A stretch of 64,000 nucleotides of DNA from assembly GCF_004358095.2 (NCBI RefSeq), contig NZ_SMZJ02000002.1:310001-374000 (forward strand), written 5' to 3'. The stretch is from Seonamhaeicola sediminis (GTDB lineage Bacteria; Bacteroidota; Bacteroidia; Flavobacteriales; Flavobacteriaceae). Position numbers and translations under genes: made by a program. The notes beneath the pieces were generated by a model that made no database searches, was not told where the DNA came from, and was given only the letters and a program-made list of their open reading frames with translations. Below, piece by piece: positions 9,223-18,486 of this stretch; positions within the stretch are counted from its first letter, which is position 1; every line of letters starts with the position of its first letter.

Positions 9223-9621
9223 TTACGAAGTGGTTTCGTCTAATTTATTTAACCATTTACCAAGACTAATAGTTTCAATAACGAGACCTAATAAATAGGG
9301 TATAAAGAACGAGGCAAATTCTAGGGTAGATATATCTCCGTCTTGTTTGAAAAGTGGCTGAAATACAATAAAGAATATAGCAAATTTTATAAGACTTCCA
9401 GCCAAAAATAAAAACCCTAACTGACTTTTGTATTTTCTTCTGAGTAGATATAATACCCCAAAAACCACAATTACTAGTATCAAGTTTATGGAATAAGAGA
9501 GAGTAACATAATTTTCAAACAAGGGTAGTTTTAACAAATAAAGTATCCCTAGGTGAAACAAAAAGGCTATTGCAAAAAGTATAACCGATTTGATTACAAA
9601 ACGAATAAATGTATTAGTCAT
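9223..9621 (-). CDS. Small four-helix membrane protein of the atp operon (DUF6168-like)
   Basis: The 132-residue protein has four hydrophobic segments (about 8-28, 40-60, 66-86 and 104-122) with short loops and no catalytic motif. It sits between atpZ and atpB, where other bacteria carry AtpI, a membrane assembly factor for the c-ring. I therefore infer an AtpI-like helper role. The family name DUF6168 is from memory. It overlaps atpZ by 8 bp, which shows close translational coupling. Confidence 0.7.
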   Translation of the reverse strand: MTNTFIRFVIKSVILFAIAFLFHLGILYLLKLPLFENYVTLSYSINLILVIVVFGVLYLLRRKYKSQLGFLFLAGSLIKFAIFFIVFQPLFKQDGDISTLEFASFFIPYLLGLVIETISLGKWLNKLDETTS

Positions 9622-9847
9622 TGTTTAATCTGTTAAGCTGTTTAACTACAGCATAAAGAGAAATGGCAACACCTGATAGTGTTGTGATTATTATGAATAG
9701 TTTATCGCCGTGGTTGTATTTAGTATCTAACCACCTACCCAAAAGCACAAATAAGTATATGGTAACACCCATTTGAATAGCAACACCTGTTAAAATGGCG
9801 GCGTTTTTAAGCTGTTTTTTCGGTTTCCGGTTTTCTTTGTCCTCCAT
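9614..9847 (-). CDS. AtpZ/AtpI family protein
   Basis: A 77-residue protein with two transmembrane segments (about 15-38 and 48-68) separated by a G-x-W-L-D-x-K-Y loop (LLGRWLDTKYNHG), the hallmark of the AtpZ/AtpI family. These proteins accompany Fo genes and are linked to ATP synthase assembly or to Mg2+/Ca2+ transport. The start is inside the bactofilin gene: the two coding regions overlap by 41 bp in different frames, and both are well supported by family motifs. Confidence 0.85.
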   Translation of the reverse strand: MEDKENRKPKKQLKNAAILTGVAIQMGVTIYLFVLLGRWLDTKYNHGDKLFIIITTLSGVAISLYAVVKQLNRLNND

Positions 9848-10220
9848 TATTCATTTCTTTAACCGTTCCTTTCATAACACAGGTTACGTTAAAGTTTGCT
9901 CCCGGTTCAACAGCTAGTTTTCCAACTACAACTTCTCCTTCAATATGAGCTGAAGATTTTAAAGTCAATGTACCAGATAATGCTAGTTTACCTGAAAACT
10001 TACCTTCAAAATAAGCATCGGTACCTTGCAATGTACCTTTTATAAGTCCTGACTTACCAACTACTACTTTACCTGTAGTTTTAACATTACCTTCAATCAT
10101 ACCATCAACTCTGAAATCGCCTTCACTATTTAGATCACCTGTTAGTTTGGTACCTTTTGCAACAATATTTTGGCTAGATGTATTTTCTACCATTTTATCT
10201 TTTTTATTATCAGAAAACAT
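9807..10220 (-). CDS. Bactofilin, polymer-forming cytoskeletal protein
   Basis: The 137-residue protein has the bactofilin core (about 18-115). This is a right-handed beta-helix built from short repeats such as GTKLTGDLNSEGDFRVDG, IEGNVKTTGKVVVG and GLIKGTLQG, flanked by short disordered tails. Bactofilins polymerise without nucleotide and position envelope enzymes or shape the cell. It is sandwiched between sprE and atpZ on one transcript; its C-terminal tail is encoded over the atpZ start. Confidence 0.92.
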   Translation of the reverse strand: MFSDNKKDKMVENTSSQNIVAKGTKLTGDLNSEGDFRVDGMIEGNVKTTGKVVVGKSGLIKGTLQGTDAYFEGKFSGKLALSGTLTLKSSAHIEGEVVVGKLAVEPGANFNVTCVMKGTVKEMNNGGQRKPETEKTA

Positions 10221-10235
10221 AGTCCAAATTAAAAT

Positions 10236-12806
10236 TTAATTATTATCAACACTCAAATAAGCATCCAAGTTTTTATGAATTTGGATAATTTGATAATTTT
10301 CAGAAGCTATAGCAAAATAGGGTTTTTTAATTTTTCTTTTATCTTCTTTGTTTAAAAGTTGATTAAATGTTTTAGCTACTTGAGCATTTTTTAAACCATG
10401 AACCACTACAAAAATAGTATTTTCATTATATACATCAACTGAGGACGTCAACTCATAATATTTAACATTTTTAAGAACCTCATCTAGTACTTCTTTAAAT
10501 TCTGTAATATCTTCTTTTTTGGGTTTATCAAATCTAAAAATCACTTTATAATGCCTTGAAACCTCCCCATTCTCTTCAACAAACTCATTATTAACCAATT
10601 TTGGTAACACATTCAATTCAATGTTTTGAGCTTGTTGACCTTCTTCTGTATTAGCATAAGTAATTGCTAAATAATTTATAGCTTTTTGATATGCATCATA
10701 ACCGTATAGTCTACCAGCAGCCGTGGCTTTTAAAAGTTCGAATTTTGGTACAATAGGTTCTCCGTCAAAAAAATTGATATATTCTTCACTTTTAGATATA
10801 ACTGTAGTAAACTCTTGATTTTCAAACTTTTCATAAAGCGCTTCATACAAACTCTCGGGGCTATCCTTATCATATTGCGAAACCAATTCTGGATTACTCA
10901 AAATGATAGCATATCGTGAGTTTGAGTAATTTTTTATAATATCGTTTTTAGCTATAGAAGCCTCATCATTTTCCCCTAAAGCTTCGTATATTTTATATAG
11001 ATTATATTTCGAAGGTAGTATTAATCGTTCTTCTGGATTACTCTTTAATAAATCCTGAAACTTATCCTTTGCTAAATTAAGTTCTTTAAATTTTTCTTTA
11101 TAAATAAGCCCCAACTGGTAGTAAGCATAGTTTCTTTCTTTTGAAATGCTATCAATTACCTTTTCATCAGTAGGTATTTTAGAAATATAAAATTGCGGAT
11201 CGTACAGCTCTTCTTCAGTAGCTATAGCCAAAACATCAGCAGTTGAAATAGAAGAAGTACCTCCAGTACTACTTTTATTAGACCAACGCCAATTATCTTC
11301 TAAAGGTCTATCTCCCCAAATTTTAACAAATTCATTTTTACCATAAGCAACCGTTGTTGGGTTATAAAAATAAAATAAAGCTTCTTGGCCTGGTAAACCA
11401 ATTTGCGAGGATGGTGGGCCTCCAAATTTATTATTAACTGTTACTATACCTTTGTTTCGGTCTATAGCTTCTTGTCTTTCTTGTGCCTTTTGTTCTTCTT
11501 CTGCCTTTTGTTTTAGTTTTTCAATAAAGGCTTCAAAAAAAGCAACTCTCTTTGTTTCTGGTAAGTTTACTAGATTTAAAATACTATCGTTAACCTGAGC
11601 AAGGTCTTCATAATAAATAACATCTTCTAAGTTATCCCTTTTACGTTTTATAATTCTGTAAGGTTTAGAATTTAACTCTAAACTTGTCATGGTGCTATCA
11701 TAATACAAACCAGCATCTCTATATAATGATTCATCAAAATTTATATCACCTAAAATTTCATAGTTTTTGGCATTTAGAATCTTGTCTTTTGATCTAGTTC
11801 TTAAAGATTTATTGAAATAAGAAACCGCTAAAGAATCCGATTGATTTTTAAGATGATAAGCTCCTACCTGATGATAAATCTTGTCTAAGAATGGTCTATT
11901 CTCTCTGTTTTCCTCTAGCTCTGCAAGTAATTCAGAAACTTCTAACTTATTACCCTTATCATAATCGAAGTTTTTAATTTTTTCGAGATGAGCACTAATC
12001 ATATAGATTCTTGGCGTTTTTCTATTAAGTTCAATCACTTTATCAAATGCTATATTAGCACTGTCTTTGTAACCTAATTCATTATATAACTGCCCTTGAA
12101 TAAACCTGTAACGACCGCGTTCTTCATCACTTTTTGTAGCCTTTGAAGCAATTTCTAACTGAGTAATAGCACTATCTGTTGCTTTGGTATTTAAATACGC
12201 CTGAGCTAATATAGAGGCAGCATCGGCTAAATCCTGACCTTTCAATGTTTCTTGGTAAAGCAGTCGTTTTAAATTTTTAATAGCCTGTTCATTGTTTTCT
12301 AAACGAATATTAGCTTTTTCTCTCCAAATTTTAGCTTGATTAATTTTATCACTAGCAGGGTACTTGTACAATATATGATTAAATGCTTCTAATGCTGGTA
12401 TAAAACGTTGGTCAAAGTACCTAGCTTTTCCTAAAAGGAGATAAGCTTCATCTATTTGAGGGTTTCTTTCCTTACCACCAATTGTCATACTGTGCTTTTG
12501 AATGGCTTTTACCGCTTTTTCTTCAGCAATAGTAAAATCTTCATTTTTAGATTGTCCGGGAAGCATGATTTCATCTGTTACTTCCATGCGCTCTATGGGA
12601 AGAATATCCCAATAATTATCAAAATAATTTTCATTGAGATTATTTCTTCCTTGTTCTAACGCGTTATATCCGTTGTAAAGCGCATTGAACTCAGCAGTAA
12701 TAGCATGATAATTTCTACTAATGAATTTATCCTTTTTCCTAGAACAACTTAATATAGTAAAAGCAGCAAAAACAAAGACAGATATACTTCTAAAAGATGT
12801 GTTCAA
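10236..12806 (-). CDS. sprE: Type IX secretion/gliding lipoprotein SprE (PorW)
   Basis: An 856-residue lipoprotein. It starts at TTG, followed by a short hydrophobic signal and lipobox T-I-L-S-C with the acylated Cys21. The body is TPR-like helical repeats (about 60-460 and 560-700), interrupted by a linker with GGPPSSQIGLPGQEALFYFYNP. This order and length match SprE of Flavobacterium johnsoniae and PorW of Porphyromonas, which are needed for type IX secretion and gliding. It heads the run bactofilin-atpZ-atp genes. The assignment is by family memory and composition; it fits with the type IX cargo protein elsewhere in the window. Confidence 0.85.
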   Translation of the reverse strand: MNTSFRSISVFVFAAFTILSCSRKKDKFISRNYHAITAEFNALYNGYNALEQGRNNLNENYFDNYWDILPIERMEVTDEIMLPGQSKNEDFTIAEEKAVKAIQKHSMTIGGKERNPQIDEAYLLLGKARYFDQRFIPALEAFNHILYKYPASDKINQAKIWREKANIRLENNEQAIKNLKRLLYQETLKGQDLADAASILAQAYLNTKATDSAITQLEIASKATKSDEERGRYRFIQGQLYNELGYKDSANIAFDKVIELNRKTPRIYMISAHLEKIKNFDYDKGNKLEVSELLAELEENRENRPFLDKIYHQVGAYHLKNQSDSLAVSYFNKSLRTRSKDKILNAKNYEILGDINFDESLYRDAGLYYDSTMTSLELNSKPYRIIKRKRDNLEDVIYYEDLAQVNDSILNLVNLPETKRVAFFEAFIEKLKQKAEEEQKAQERQEAIDRNKGIVTVNNKFGGPPSSQIGLPGQEALFYFYNPTTVAYGKNEFVKIWGDRPLEDNWRWSNKSSTGGTSSISTADVLAIATEEELYDPQFYISKIPTDEKVIDSISKERNYAYYQLGLIYKEKFKELNLAKDKFQDLLKSNPEERLILPSKYNLYKIYEALGENDEASIAKNDIIKNYSNSRYAIILSNPELVSQYDKDSPESLYEALYEKFENQEFTTVISKSEEYINFFDGEPIVPKFELLKATAAGRLYGYDAYQKAINYLAITYANTEEGQQAQNIELNVLPKLVNNEFVEENGEVSRHYKVIFRFDKPKKEDITEFKEVLDEVLKNVKYYELTSSVDVYNENTIFVVVHGLKNAQVAKTFNQLLNKEDKRKIKKPYFAIASENYQIIQIHKNLDAYLSVDNN

Positions 12807-12859
12807 AGTTGGTGGTTTTAGTCATTTAAATAACTGAAAAGTCCAGTTATTATTATACA

Positions 12860-12867
12860 CAAACGTA
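12860..12867 (-). promoter_or_regulatory. Promoter -7 box upstream of sprE
   Basis: TACGTTTG on the minus strand matches TAnnTTTG, 54 bp before the sprE start. No TTG is seen at the usual distance upstream, so support is moderate. Confidence 0.45.
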
Positions 12868-12912
12868 AAAATAAACATCTTTTCTTATAAACCTAATAAA
12901 TTAAAATAGCTT

Positions 12913-13608
12913 TTAACTGGCAAAGTGAGCTTCTAATTCTTTTAAAGTAGCTTCGCTGGTTACTAAATCTTTAACTATCCTCCCTTTTTCAAGTACTACA
13001 ATGCGGTCACAAACATCAGTAACATGCATTAAATCATGACTTGAAATTAAGATGGTGACCCCTTTTTTTTCGGCTAAATCTTTAATAATTCCTTTCAGCC
13101 TAATCTGAGTTGTTGGATCAAGATTAGCAAAAGGCTCATCAAGAATAATTACCTCAGGATTTCCAATTAAAGCGGCCACTATACCCACTTTTTTTTGATT
13201 CCCTTTACTAAGGTCTCTTAAGTATTTTTTTTGCCCTAAAATTTCGCCATGAAAAAAGTCTTCAAACTGAGCTACTAAAGTATCTATGTCAGCTTTATTC
13301 TGTCCGCGTAACTCACCAATAAAGTAAAAATATTCTTCTGGAGTGAGGTAACCTATTAAAAAACTTTCATCTATAAATGCAGACGTAAATGGTTTCCACG
13401 CTTCGCTCTCATTAACCTGAATATCATTGTTCACTATATGGCCCGTTGTTGGTTGAATTAAATCGAGTAACAAACTAAAATATGTTGTCTTTCCAGCACC
13501 GTTGTTTCCTACCAGTCCAAAGCTTTGTCCTTTCGGGATGTTTAACGATTCAATATTTAAAACCTCGTTATTTTTATATTTTTTTGAAAGATTTGATGTA
13601 GTTATCAT
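12913..13608 (-). CDS. ABC transporter ATP-binding protein
   Basis: A 231-residue single ATPase domain. Walker A is GNNGAGKTT (34-42), the signature loop is LSKGN (133-137) in place of LSGGQ, and Walker B is VIILDEP (153-159), followed by the switch histidine in ISSHDL. The degenerate signature is common in exporters of the CcmA/NatA type. It starts 12 bp after the large membrane protein upstream ends, so the two almost certainly form one exporter. The substrate is unknown. Confidence 0.93.
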   Translation of the reverse strand: MITTSNLSKKYKNNEVLNIESLNIPKGQSFGLVGNNGAGKTTYFSLLLDLIQPTTGHIVNNDIQVNESEAWKPFTSAFIDESFLIGYLTPEEYFYFIGELRGQNKADIDTLVAQFEDFFHGEILGQKKYLRDLSKGNQKKVGIVAALIGNPEVIILDEPFANLDPTTQIRLKGIIKDLAEKKGVTILISSHDLMHVTDVCDRIVVLEKGRIVKDLVTSEATLKELEAHFAS

Positions 13609-13620
13609 GATTTCTTGATA

Positions 13621-15102
13621 TTAATTTTCTTGATTGAAAGCATCAATCATTTTATATTTTGATTTTGTGTATTTTAATGTAATGGATCTCATTAACTTTT
13701 GATGAAATACAATACCTATTACACCAAATAATGCTAAAATAGCACAGGCAATTTCAAAATTTGTTATAAAATAAAGAAGAGCAAATAGCCCCATTGGAAG
13801 TAACAATAAAGGAATACCTATAAGCCACTGAACAGCACCAGTGCCTTGATAGTTAAAAGCTGCTTTTTGATCTAAATTTATCTTTTTTCGGTTAAATGAG
13901 CCACCATACAAAATCACATGTGTATTCACTCCAATATTATAAATAGCCGCTACAAAATGTGCTATTAAAACCTTCCAACCAAAATACACGTAAGGAATTC
14001 CCAGAACAAAAAGAACTACTACACTAAATGCCATTAGTGTAAATTTAGATTTTAAATATTGTTCATACTTAATATTTTGACTCATTAAAAGTTTATAGTA
14101 GCCACTATCCCAAGCCGGTATAAATTGGCCAAAACTAATAAGGAAAATCCCTGTTGAAAAAACCCCTATAAGCATAAAAAACCACGGTAAATCTTGATAG
14201 GTAGGTTGTGGGTAAAAAAATAAGCCATAAAACAAGCCCATTAATAAAATCCAAACCGACGACTTGGTACGTTTATTTCTCCAAATCATTTTTAAATCTA
14301 ACTGAAGAAAAGGTGCAATATCCCCAAAACTTTTAGTCCATTCTAGATTTGCCGCATTAACCTCTTTTACTTTTTCTTTTAAACCGCTATCTAAATAGAG
14401 TTTCTTAATGAGTATGTTAAAGTTGAATCCGTATAAAACACCCAAAATAGCAACAGGAGTTATTAAATAATAAGGGTTTTCAGAAATTCCTGTTACAGCT
14501 TTAGACATTAAACTGGCTAAATCAATAACATCAAAATGATTAAGTCCATAAAGAATACTTGTTAAAAGAATTATTGGTAAAAATGATAATTCTCTTTCTG
14601 CTGAAAGACTTTCAATAATAAAGTTTAAGAAGTTATTAATGAGAATAAGCAATATTAACATAACCCACCACGCAATAACAACTGATGTGTTGGTGTAACC
14701 TTTAACTATTAAGAGAATACCAAAAGGTATTATAGTAAGTAGTGGTAAGAAATTAACAAATGAAACCATTGACTTTCTAAGTACATAGTTAACAATCTGA
14801 CTCCTATTTACTGGCAGTGTTAAAAAGGGTTTCACAGTCATTACAGGGAGCTTTTGAAAGAAAAATCTAATTAATAAATCTCCTAAAAACCAAAAGAAGA
14901 TTAAACCATTAAAAAATAAAAACGGGTCGGTTTCAGGTTGTTCCTTTTCTAAATAGAGCATTAGCAAAAAACCAGAGCCCGCAAAAATCATTGCCAAATA
15001 CAATGCAAAAAAGCCCATAAATATTTTTATGGCTAAACTTTTTCCAAAAGAAGCAGACCTAAAAAATGATTTCCATTCTAAGCTTATAAAGTGCTTTACC
15101 AT
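13621..15102 (-). CDS. ABC exporter membrane protein (DUF5687 type)
   Basis: The 493-residue protein has about 12 hydrophobic segments and no nucleotide-binding motif. The opening HFISLEWKSFFRSASFGKSLAIKIFMGF and overall length agree with the DUF5687 membrane partners of flavobacterial ABC ATPases, as I recall them. It precedes the ATPase on the same strand. By position it is the permease half of an efflux or envelope transport system; what it moves cannot be read from the sequence. Confidence 0.8.
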   Translation of the reverse strand: MVKHFISLEWKSFFRSASFGKSLAIKIFMGFFALYLAMIFAGSGFLLMLYLEKEQPETDPFLFFNGLIFFWFLGDLLIRFFFQKLPVMTVKPFLTLPVNRSQIVNYVLRKSMVSFVNFLPLLTIIPFGILLIVKGYTNTSVVIAWWVMLILLILINNFLNFIIESLSAERELSFLPIILLTSILYGLNHFDVIDLASLMSKAVTGISENPYYLITPVAILGVLYGFNFNILIKKLYLDSGLKEKVKEVNAANLEWTKSFGDIAPFLQLDLKMIWRNKRTKSSVWILLMGLFYGLFFYPQPTYQDLPWFFMLIGVFSTGIFLISFGQFIPAWDSGYYKLLMSQNIKYEQYLKSKFTLMAFSVVVLFVLGIPYVYFGWKVLIAHFVAAIYNIGVNTHVILYGGSFNRKKINLDQKAAFNYQGTGAVQWLIGIPLLLLPMGLFALLYFITNFEIACAILALFGVIGIVFHQKLMRSITLKYTKSKYKMIDAFNQEN

Positions 15103-15110
15103 AGCAATCT

Positions 15111-15512
15111 CTATTTATATTTTTGTGCTATGGCCTGTACTTCCATTCCCCATGTTTGTCCTGCCATCATAGATTTTTGAGCCAACCCTAATTGTTTTTT
15201 AGCTAATTTCTTTCCTAAATCAGTATTGTAAAAGGCTGTTAGTTCTTTTATTTCATCTTGGGTAAACTCCTCCATATAAAGTTCTGCTATTTTATTATAA
15301 ATACCCCCTAATGTTGCTTCTGCTTCTTTTAAATAAGCTTCTTTGTTGGCTTCAGAAACCATCATACCCAGTTGGTCTATAGCATTTTCAAACGCAGCTC
15401 CAGATCCCGTAAGCTTTATGAATTCAATAGTTTCATTTTTAAACTCTTCACTGTCTTGAGCTTGAAGAACTAGTGTAAATATTAGAGCAAATACTAAAAA
15501 TGTATTTTTCAT
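15111..15512 (-). CDS. Small secreted DUF2059 protein
   Basis: A 133-residue protein with a signal peptide (MKNTFLVFALIFTLVLQAQ, cleavage about residue 18) and a helical domain. The motif EFTQDEIKELTAFYNTDLGKKLAKK (about 82-106) is the core of DUF2059, found in small periplasmic proteins of unknown role. It lies 8 bp upstream of the exporter membrane gene on the same strand and may be its first cistron. Confidence 0.8.
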   Translation of the reverse strand: MKNTFLVFALIFTLVLQAQDSEEFKNETIEFIKLTGSGAAFENAIDQLGMMVSEANKEAYLKEAEATLGGIYNKIAELYMEEFTQDEIKELTAFYNTDLGKKLAKKQLGLAQKSMMAGQTWGMEVQAIAQKYK

Positions 15513-15613
15513 GATTAAATAGGATTTTGGTTAATAATTTATATGGCACAAACGTTTGTAAAGCTTTTTGTGTAAATGTTACAATAAAAATTAAAATAAC
15601 AAACATACTTCAT

Positions 15614-15621
15614 TATTTTTG
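15614..15621 (+). promoter_or_regulatory. Promoter -7 box upstream of the PaaE-like reductase
   Basis: TATTTTTG fits TAnnTTTG and lies 14 bp before the start codon, which would give a very short leader. No TTG occurs at the expected upstream spacing. Confidence 0.45.
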
Positions 15622-15635
15622 TCAAAAACATTTGT

Positions 15636-16694
15636 ATGTCTTCATTCCATAAACTTAGCGTTAAAAATATAAAAAGAGAAACTAATAAAGCTGTTAGTAT
15701 TAGTTTTAATGTTCCTGAAAATTTAAAAGAACAATTTACCTTTAAAGCAGGTCAATATATTACGCTAAAAACAACTATAAATGGAAATGAGGTACGGCGT
15801 GATTACTCTCTGTGTGTTTCTCCTAAAAGTAATGAGCTAAAAGTAGCAGTAAAAGAAGTAGAGGATGGCACGTTTTCAGCTTATGCCAACAAAGCGTTAC
15901 AAGTAGGCGACACCTTAGAAGTTGCTCCCCCTAAAGGACGATTTATTTTTGAACCTAATGATAAAAAAACCAAAAACATTGCCCTTTTTGCTGCTGGAAG
16001 TGGGATTACGCCCATTTTAAGCATTATTAAATGCGCTCTAGAAGAAGAAATTCTCAGCAAAGTCATTCTGGTTTATGGAAATAAAACTACTAATGATACT
16101 ATGTTCTTAAATGAACTTTTAGAACTTCAACATGAGTTTAAAGACCGCTTTTCTATTCAATTTATATTTAGTCAAAAAGATGAAGACAATGCACTTTTTG
16201 GACGTATAGAGAAAAGCACCGTTAACTACGTAATGAAAAATAAACACAAAGATGTTGAGGTTGATGCTTATTACCTTTGTGGGCCCGAAGCTATGATTCA
16301 TGCTGTAAAAGACGTACTTACAGACAATGAAATAGCAGAAGATCGCATTTATTTTGAACTTTTTAAAGCTGCAAAACCCGACGAGATAAGTGATGAAGTT
16401 GCTACAGCAGATGGTAAAACCAAAATTACCGTAATTGTAGATGATGAAGAAACCACCTTTGAAATGTCTCAAAAACAAACCGTTCTGGAAGCTGCTCTTG
16501 ATGAAGACCTAGATGCTCCTTATTCATGTCAAGGAGGTATTTGTAGTAGCTGCTTAGCTAGAATTAAAGAAGGTAATGCTTCTATGCGACAAAACAATAT
16601 TTTAACCGACAATGAAGTTGCCGAAGGTTTAATACTTACCTGTCAAGCCATTCCAACATCATCTGTTTTGGTAGTTGATTATGATGATGTATAA
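15636..16694 (+). CDS. PaaE-like NADPH:ferredoxin-type reductase
   Basis: A 352-residue three-domain flavo-iron-sulfur reductase. The FAD-binding motif RDYS is at 55-58, the NAD(P)H-binding GSGITP at 121-126, and a plant-type 2Fe-2S ferredoxin domain fills the C-terminus with ligands Cys298, Cys303, Cys306 and Cys336. It passes electrons from NAD(P)H to a partner oxygenase or desaturase. No phenylacetate (paa) genes are nearby, so it more likely serves another di-iron enzyme encoded elsewhere. It is a single-gene unit. Confidence 0.88.
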   Translation: MSSFHKLSVKNIKRETNKAVSISFNVPENLKEQFTFKAGQYITLKTTINGNEVRRDYSLCVSPKSNELKVAVKEVEDGTFSAYANKALQVGDTLEVAPPKGRFIFEPNDKKTKNIALFAAGSGITPILSIIKCALEEEILSKVILVYGNKTTNDTMFLNELLELQHEFKDRFSIQFIFSQKDEDNALFGRIEKSTVNYVMKNKHKDVEVDAYYLCGPEAMIHAVKDVLTDNEIAEDRIYFELFKAAKPDEISDEVATADGKTKITVIVDDEETTFEMSQKQTVLEAALDEDLDAPYSCQGGICSSCLARIKEGNASMRQNNILTDNEVAEGLILTCQAIPTSSVLVVDYDDV

Positions 16695-16712
16695 TTCTGC
16701 AAAGATTGAAAA

Positions 16713-17732
16713 TTAAAGTATAGATTTTATTTTTTCTACAACAGCATTAGGAGGAATGCTTCCTGAAGCTCTCTCATAACCTTCAGGATATTTGTTCCCA
16801 TAAATAGAGGTGGGGATTTCTGGATATTGGCTCTTGTCTGCTAAAAGCATATAATCTTCAGGTTGATTAAACGGTGTAAAACCAGCATAAGGATGCGTTA
16901 CCCCCCAAATAGTAATAGTTTTTACACCTAACATAGCTGCTATATGGCCATTTCCAGAATCCATAGATAGCATCACATTCAAATTAGAAATTATATCTAA
17001 TTCTTGGTCCAACGAAAGTTTACCCGCAACGTTTATAACGTTTTCAAATTTACTTTCAAAACCGTTTAGAATTTCAATCTCTTGTTTTCCTCCTCCAAAA
17101 AGAACAACACGATGTGTTTTTGATAATATTTCAATAACCTGTTCCATTAAATCTAACGGATACATTTTACTTTCATGGGCCGCAAAAGGTGCTATACCAA
17201 TACATTTTTTTGTGTTCCCTCCTAAAAGCTTTAGAGTTTTATCATTCAGGCTAACTTTTTCAGGAAAACTTGGGTTTGATAAAACTATTGTATAACCAAG
17301 TCTTTCGAAAACATCAACATAACGTTGATGTGTGGTTTTTAATGGCTCAAAAATTTTACCAGAAACGAGAGCTTTCTTTTCCTTCCGCCCTTTATCAATT
17401 TGAACAAATGGCGTTCCTGATAGAAAAATTTTTAACGTTTTACTCCTCAAAACATTATGTAAATCTACTACAGCATCAACTTTTAACCTTTTTAATTCCT
17501 TAGATAGCTTGTATAAACCAACAATGCCTTTGTGTTTTCCTTTAACCTCAGCAGGAAAAACCGAAACATTAGGTAATGCTCTAAAAAAAGGACTAAAAAT
17601 AGATTTTGTTAGAACAGTAATCTTTACGTTAGGATATTGCTCTGTAAATGCCCTTAAAACAGGAACAGTCATAGCCACATCTCCCATAGCAGAAAGACGA
17701 ATTACTAGAATATGTTTTTTTGTTTTAGACAT
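16713..17732 (-). CDS. Glycosyltransferase family 9 (heptosyltransferase-like)
   Basis: The 339-residue GT-B enzyme begins with ILVIRLSAMGDVAMTVPVL, the standard opening of family 9. It has the acceptor/donor region GIAPFAAHESKMYPLD and the conserved SMDSGNGHIAAMLGVKTITIWG segment (about 257-277). Relatives add ADP-heptose to the lipopolysaccharide core. It is next to a DUF4254 gene on the same strand, a pairing often seen in flavobacteria, and is likely a core-oligosaccharide enzyme. The sugar is not certain. Confidence 0.88.
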   Translation of the reverse strand: MSKTKKHILVIRLSAMGDVAMTVPVLRAFTEQYPNVKITVLTKSIFSPFFRALPNVSVFPAEVKGKHKGIVGLYKLSKELKRLKVDAVVDLHNVLRSKTLKIFLSGTPFVQIDKGRKEKKALVSGKIFEPLKTTHQRYVDVFERLGYTIVLSNPSFPEKVSLNDKTLKLLGGNTKKCIGIAPFAAHESKMYPLDLMEQVIEILSKTHRVVLFGGGKQEIEILNGFESKFENVINVAGKLSLDQELDIISNLNVMLSMDSGNGHIAAMLGVKTITIWGVTHPYAGFTPFNQPEDYMLLADKSQYPEIPTSIYGNKYPEGYERASGSIPPNAVVEKIKSIL

Positions 17733-17810
17733 AAAGTGTATTATGCCATATTGAGTGTAGTAGTGATATTTTTAAGTTAAGAATTTCACCTCGTTTAGAA
17801 TGACAAATTA

Positions 17811-18416
17811 TCATTTCTGTGAACGTAATACAGGATTTAGCTCATCATCATTGTACATTTTCATTTGCTTATACACTTTCATATACTTGTCGCCTTTTTC
17901 AATATCACTTAAAAGTGTGTCAATAGCTGTTGATAAATCTACACGTTGCTCCAATAAAACACCAAGTTTTTTTTGGCAAGCTTCTCTGTGGGCATCAGAA
18001 GCATCTGTACGGGTAGCTTCTTCATTCATGTGATAAACTTTTAATGCTAAGATTGATAATCTATCAATACCCCAAGCCGGACTTTCGGTATTAATGGTAG
18101 CATCATCTTTTACGGTAACATCTTTAAATTTTTCCAAAAAATAACTGTCTATATACTCAACCATATCTGTTCTATCCTGATTAGACGCATCAATTTGTCG
18201 CTTCAAAGTTAAAGCTGCTACCGGGTCTATTTGAGGGTCTCTAATAATATCTTCGTAATGCCATTGTACGGTATCAATCCAGCACTTTCTGTACAACAAA
18301 TGTTCAATTAAGTTGTCTTTTCCATAAGGGTTTTTAAACGGTTGATCCACAGTGTCTATTTTGTGATATTCTTCAATAACTTGTTGAAAAATTTTATTGG
18401 CTTTACTAGTAAACAT
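17811..18416 (-). CDS. DUF4254 protein
   Basis: A 201-residue, charged, mostly helical protein without signal peptide or membrane segment. Conserved-looking stretches include NLIEHLLYRKCWIDTVQWHYEDIIRDP and TESPAWGIDRLSILALKVYHMNEEA. I recognise it as DUF4254, a family without known function that commonly neighbours family 9 glycosyltransferases. It lies immediately upstream of one here, so a part in lipopolysaccharide core assembly is a reasonable guess. Confidence 0.8.
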   Translation of the reverse strand: MFTSKANKIFQQVIEEYHKIDTVDQPFKNPYGKDNLIEHLLYRKCWIDTVQWHYEDIIRDPQIDPVAALTLKRQIDASNQDRTDMVEYIDSYFLEKFKDVTVKDDATINTESPAWGIDRLSILALKVYHMNEEATRTDASDAHREACQKKLGVLLEQRVDLSTAIDTLLSDIEKGDKYMKVYKQMKMYNDDELNPVLRSQK

Positions 18417-18435
18417 AATATGGTATTTTAAAGAG

Positions 18436-18443
18436 CAAATATA
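18436..18443 (-). promoter_or_regulatory. Promoter -7 box for DUF4254 and family 9 genes
   Basis: TATATTTG on the minus strand matches TAnnTTTG, 19 bp before the DUF4254 start, in the short divergent region shared with upp. Confidence 0.5.
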
Positions 18444-18486
18444 CTTTAATTTAATAACTTTACTTGTGAAACAATACTCACTTTTT

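Noticed and set aside
12829-12851. 8-bp hairpin between the ABC ATPase and sprE as a terminator
   Set aside because: Short AT-rich stem without a T run on the transcribed strand.
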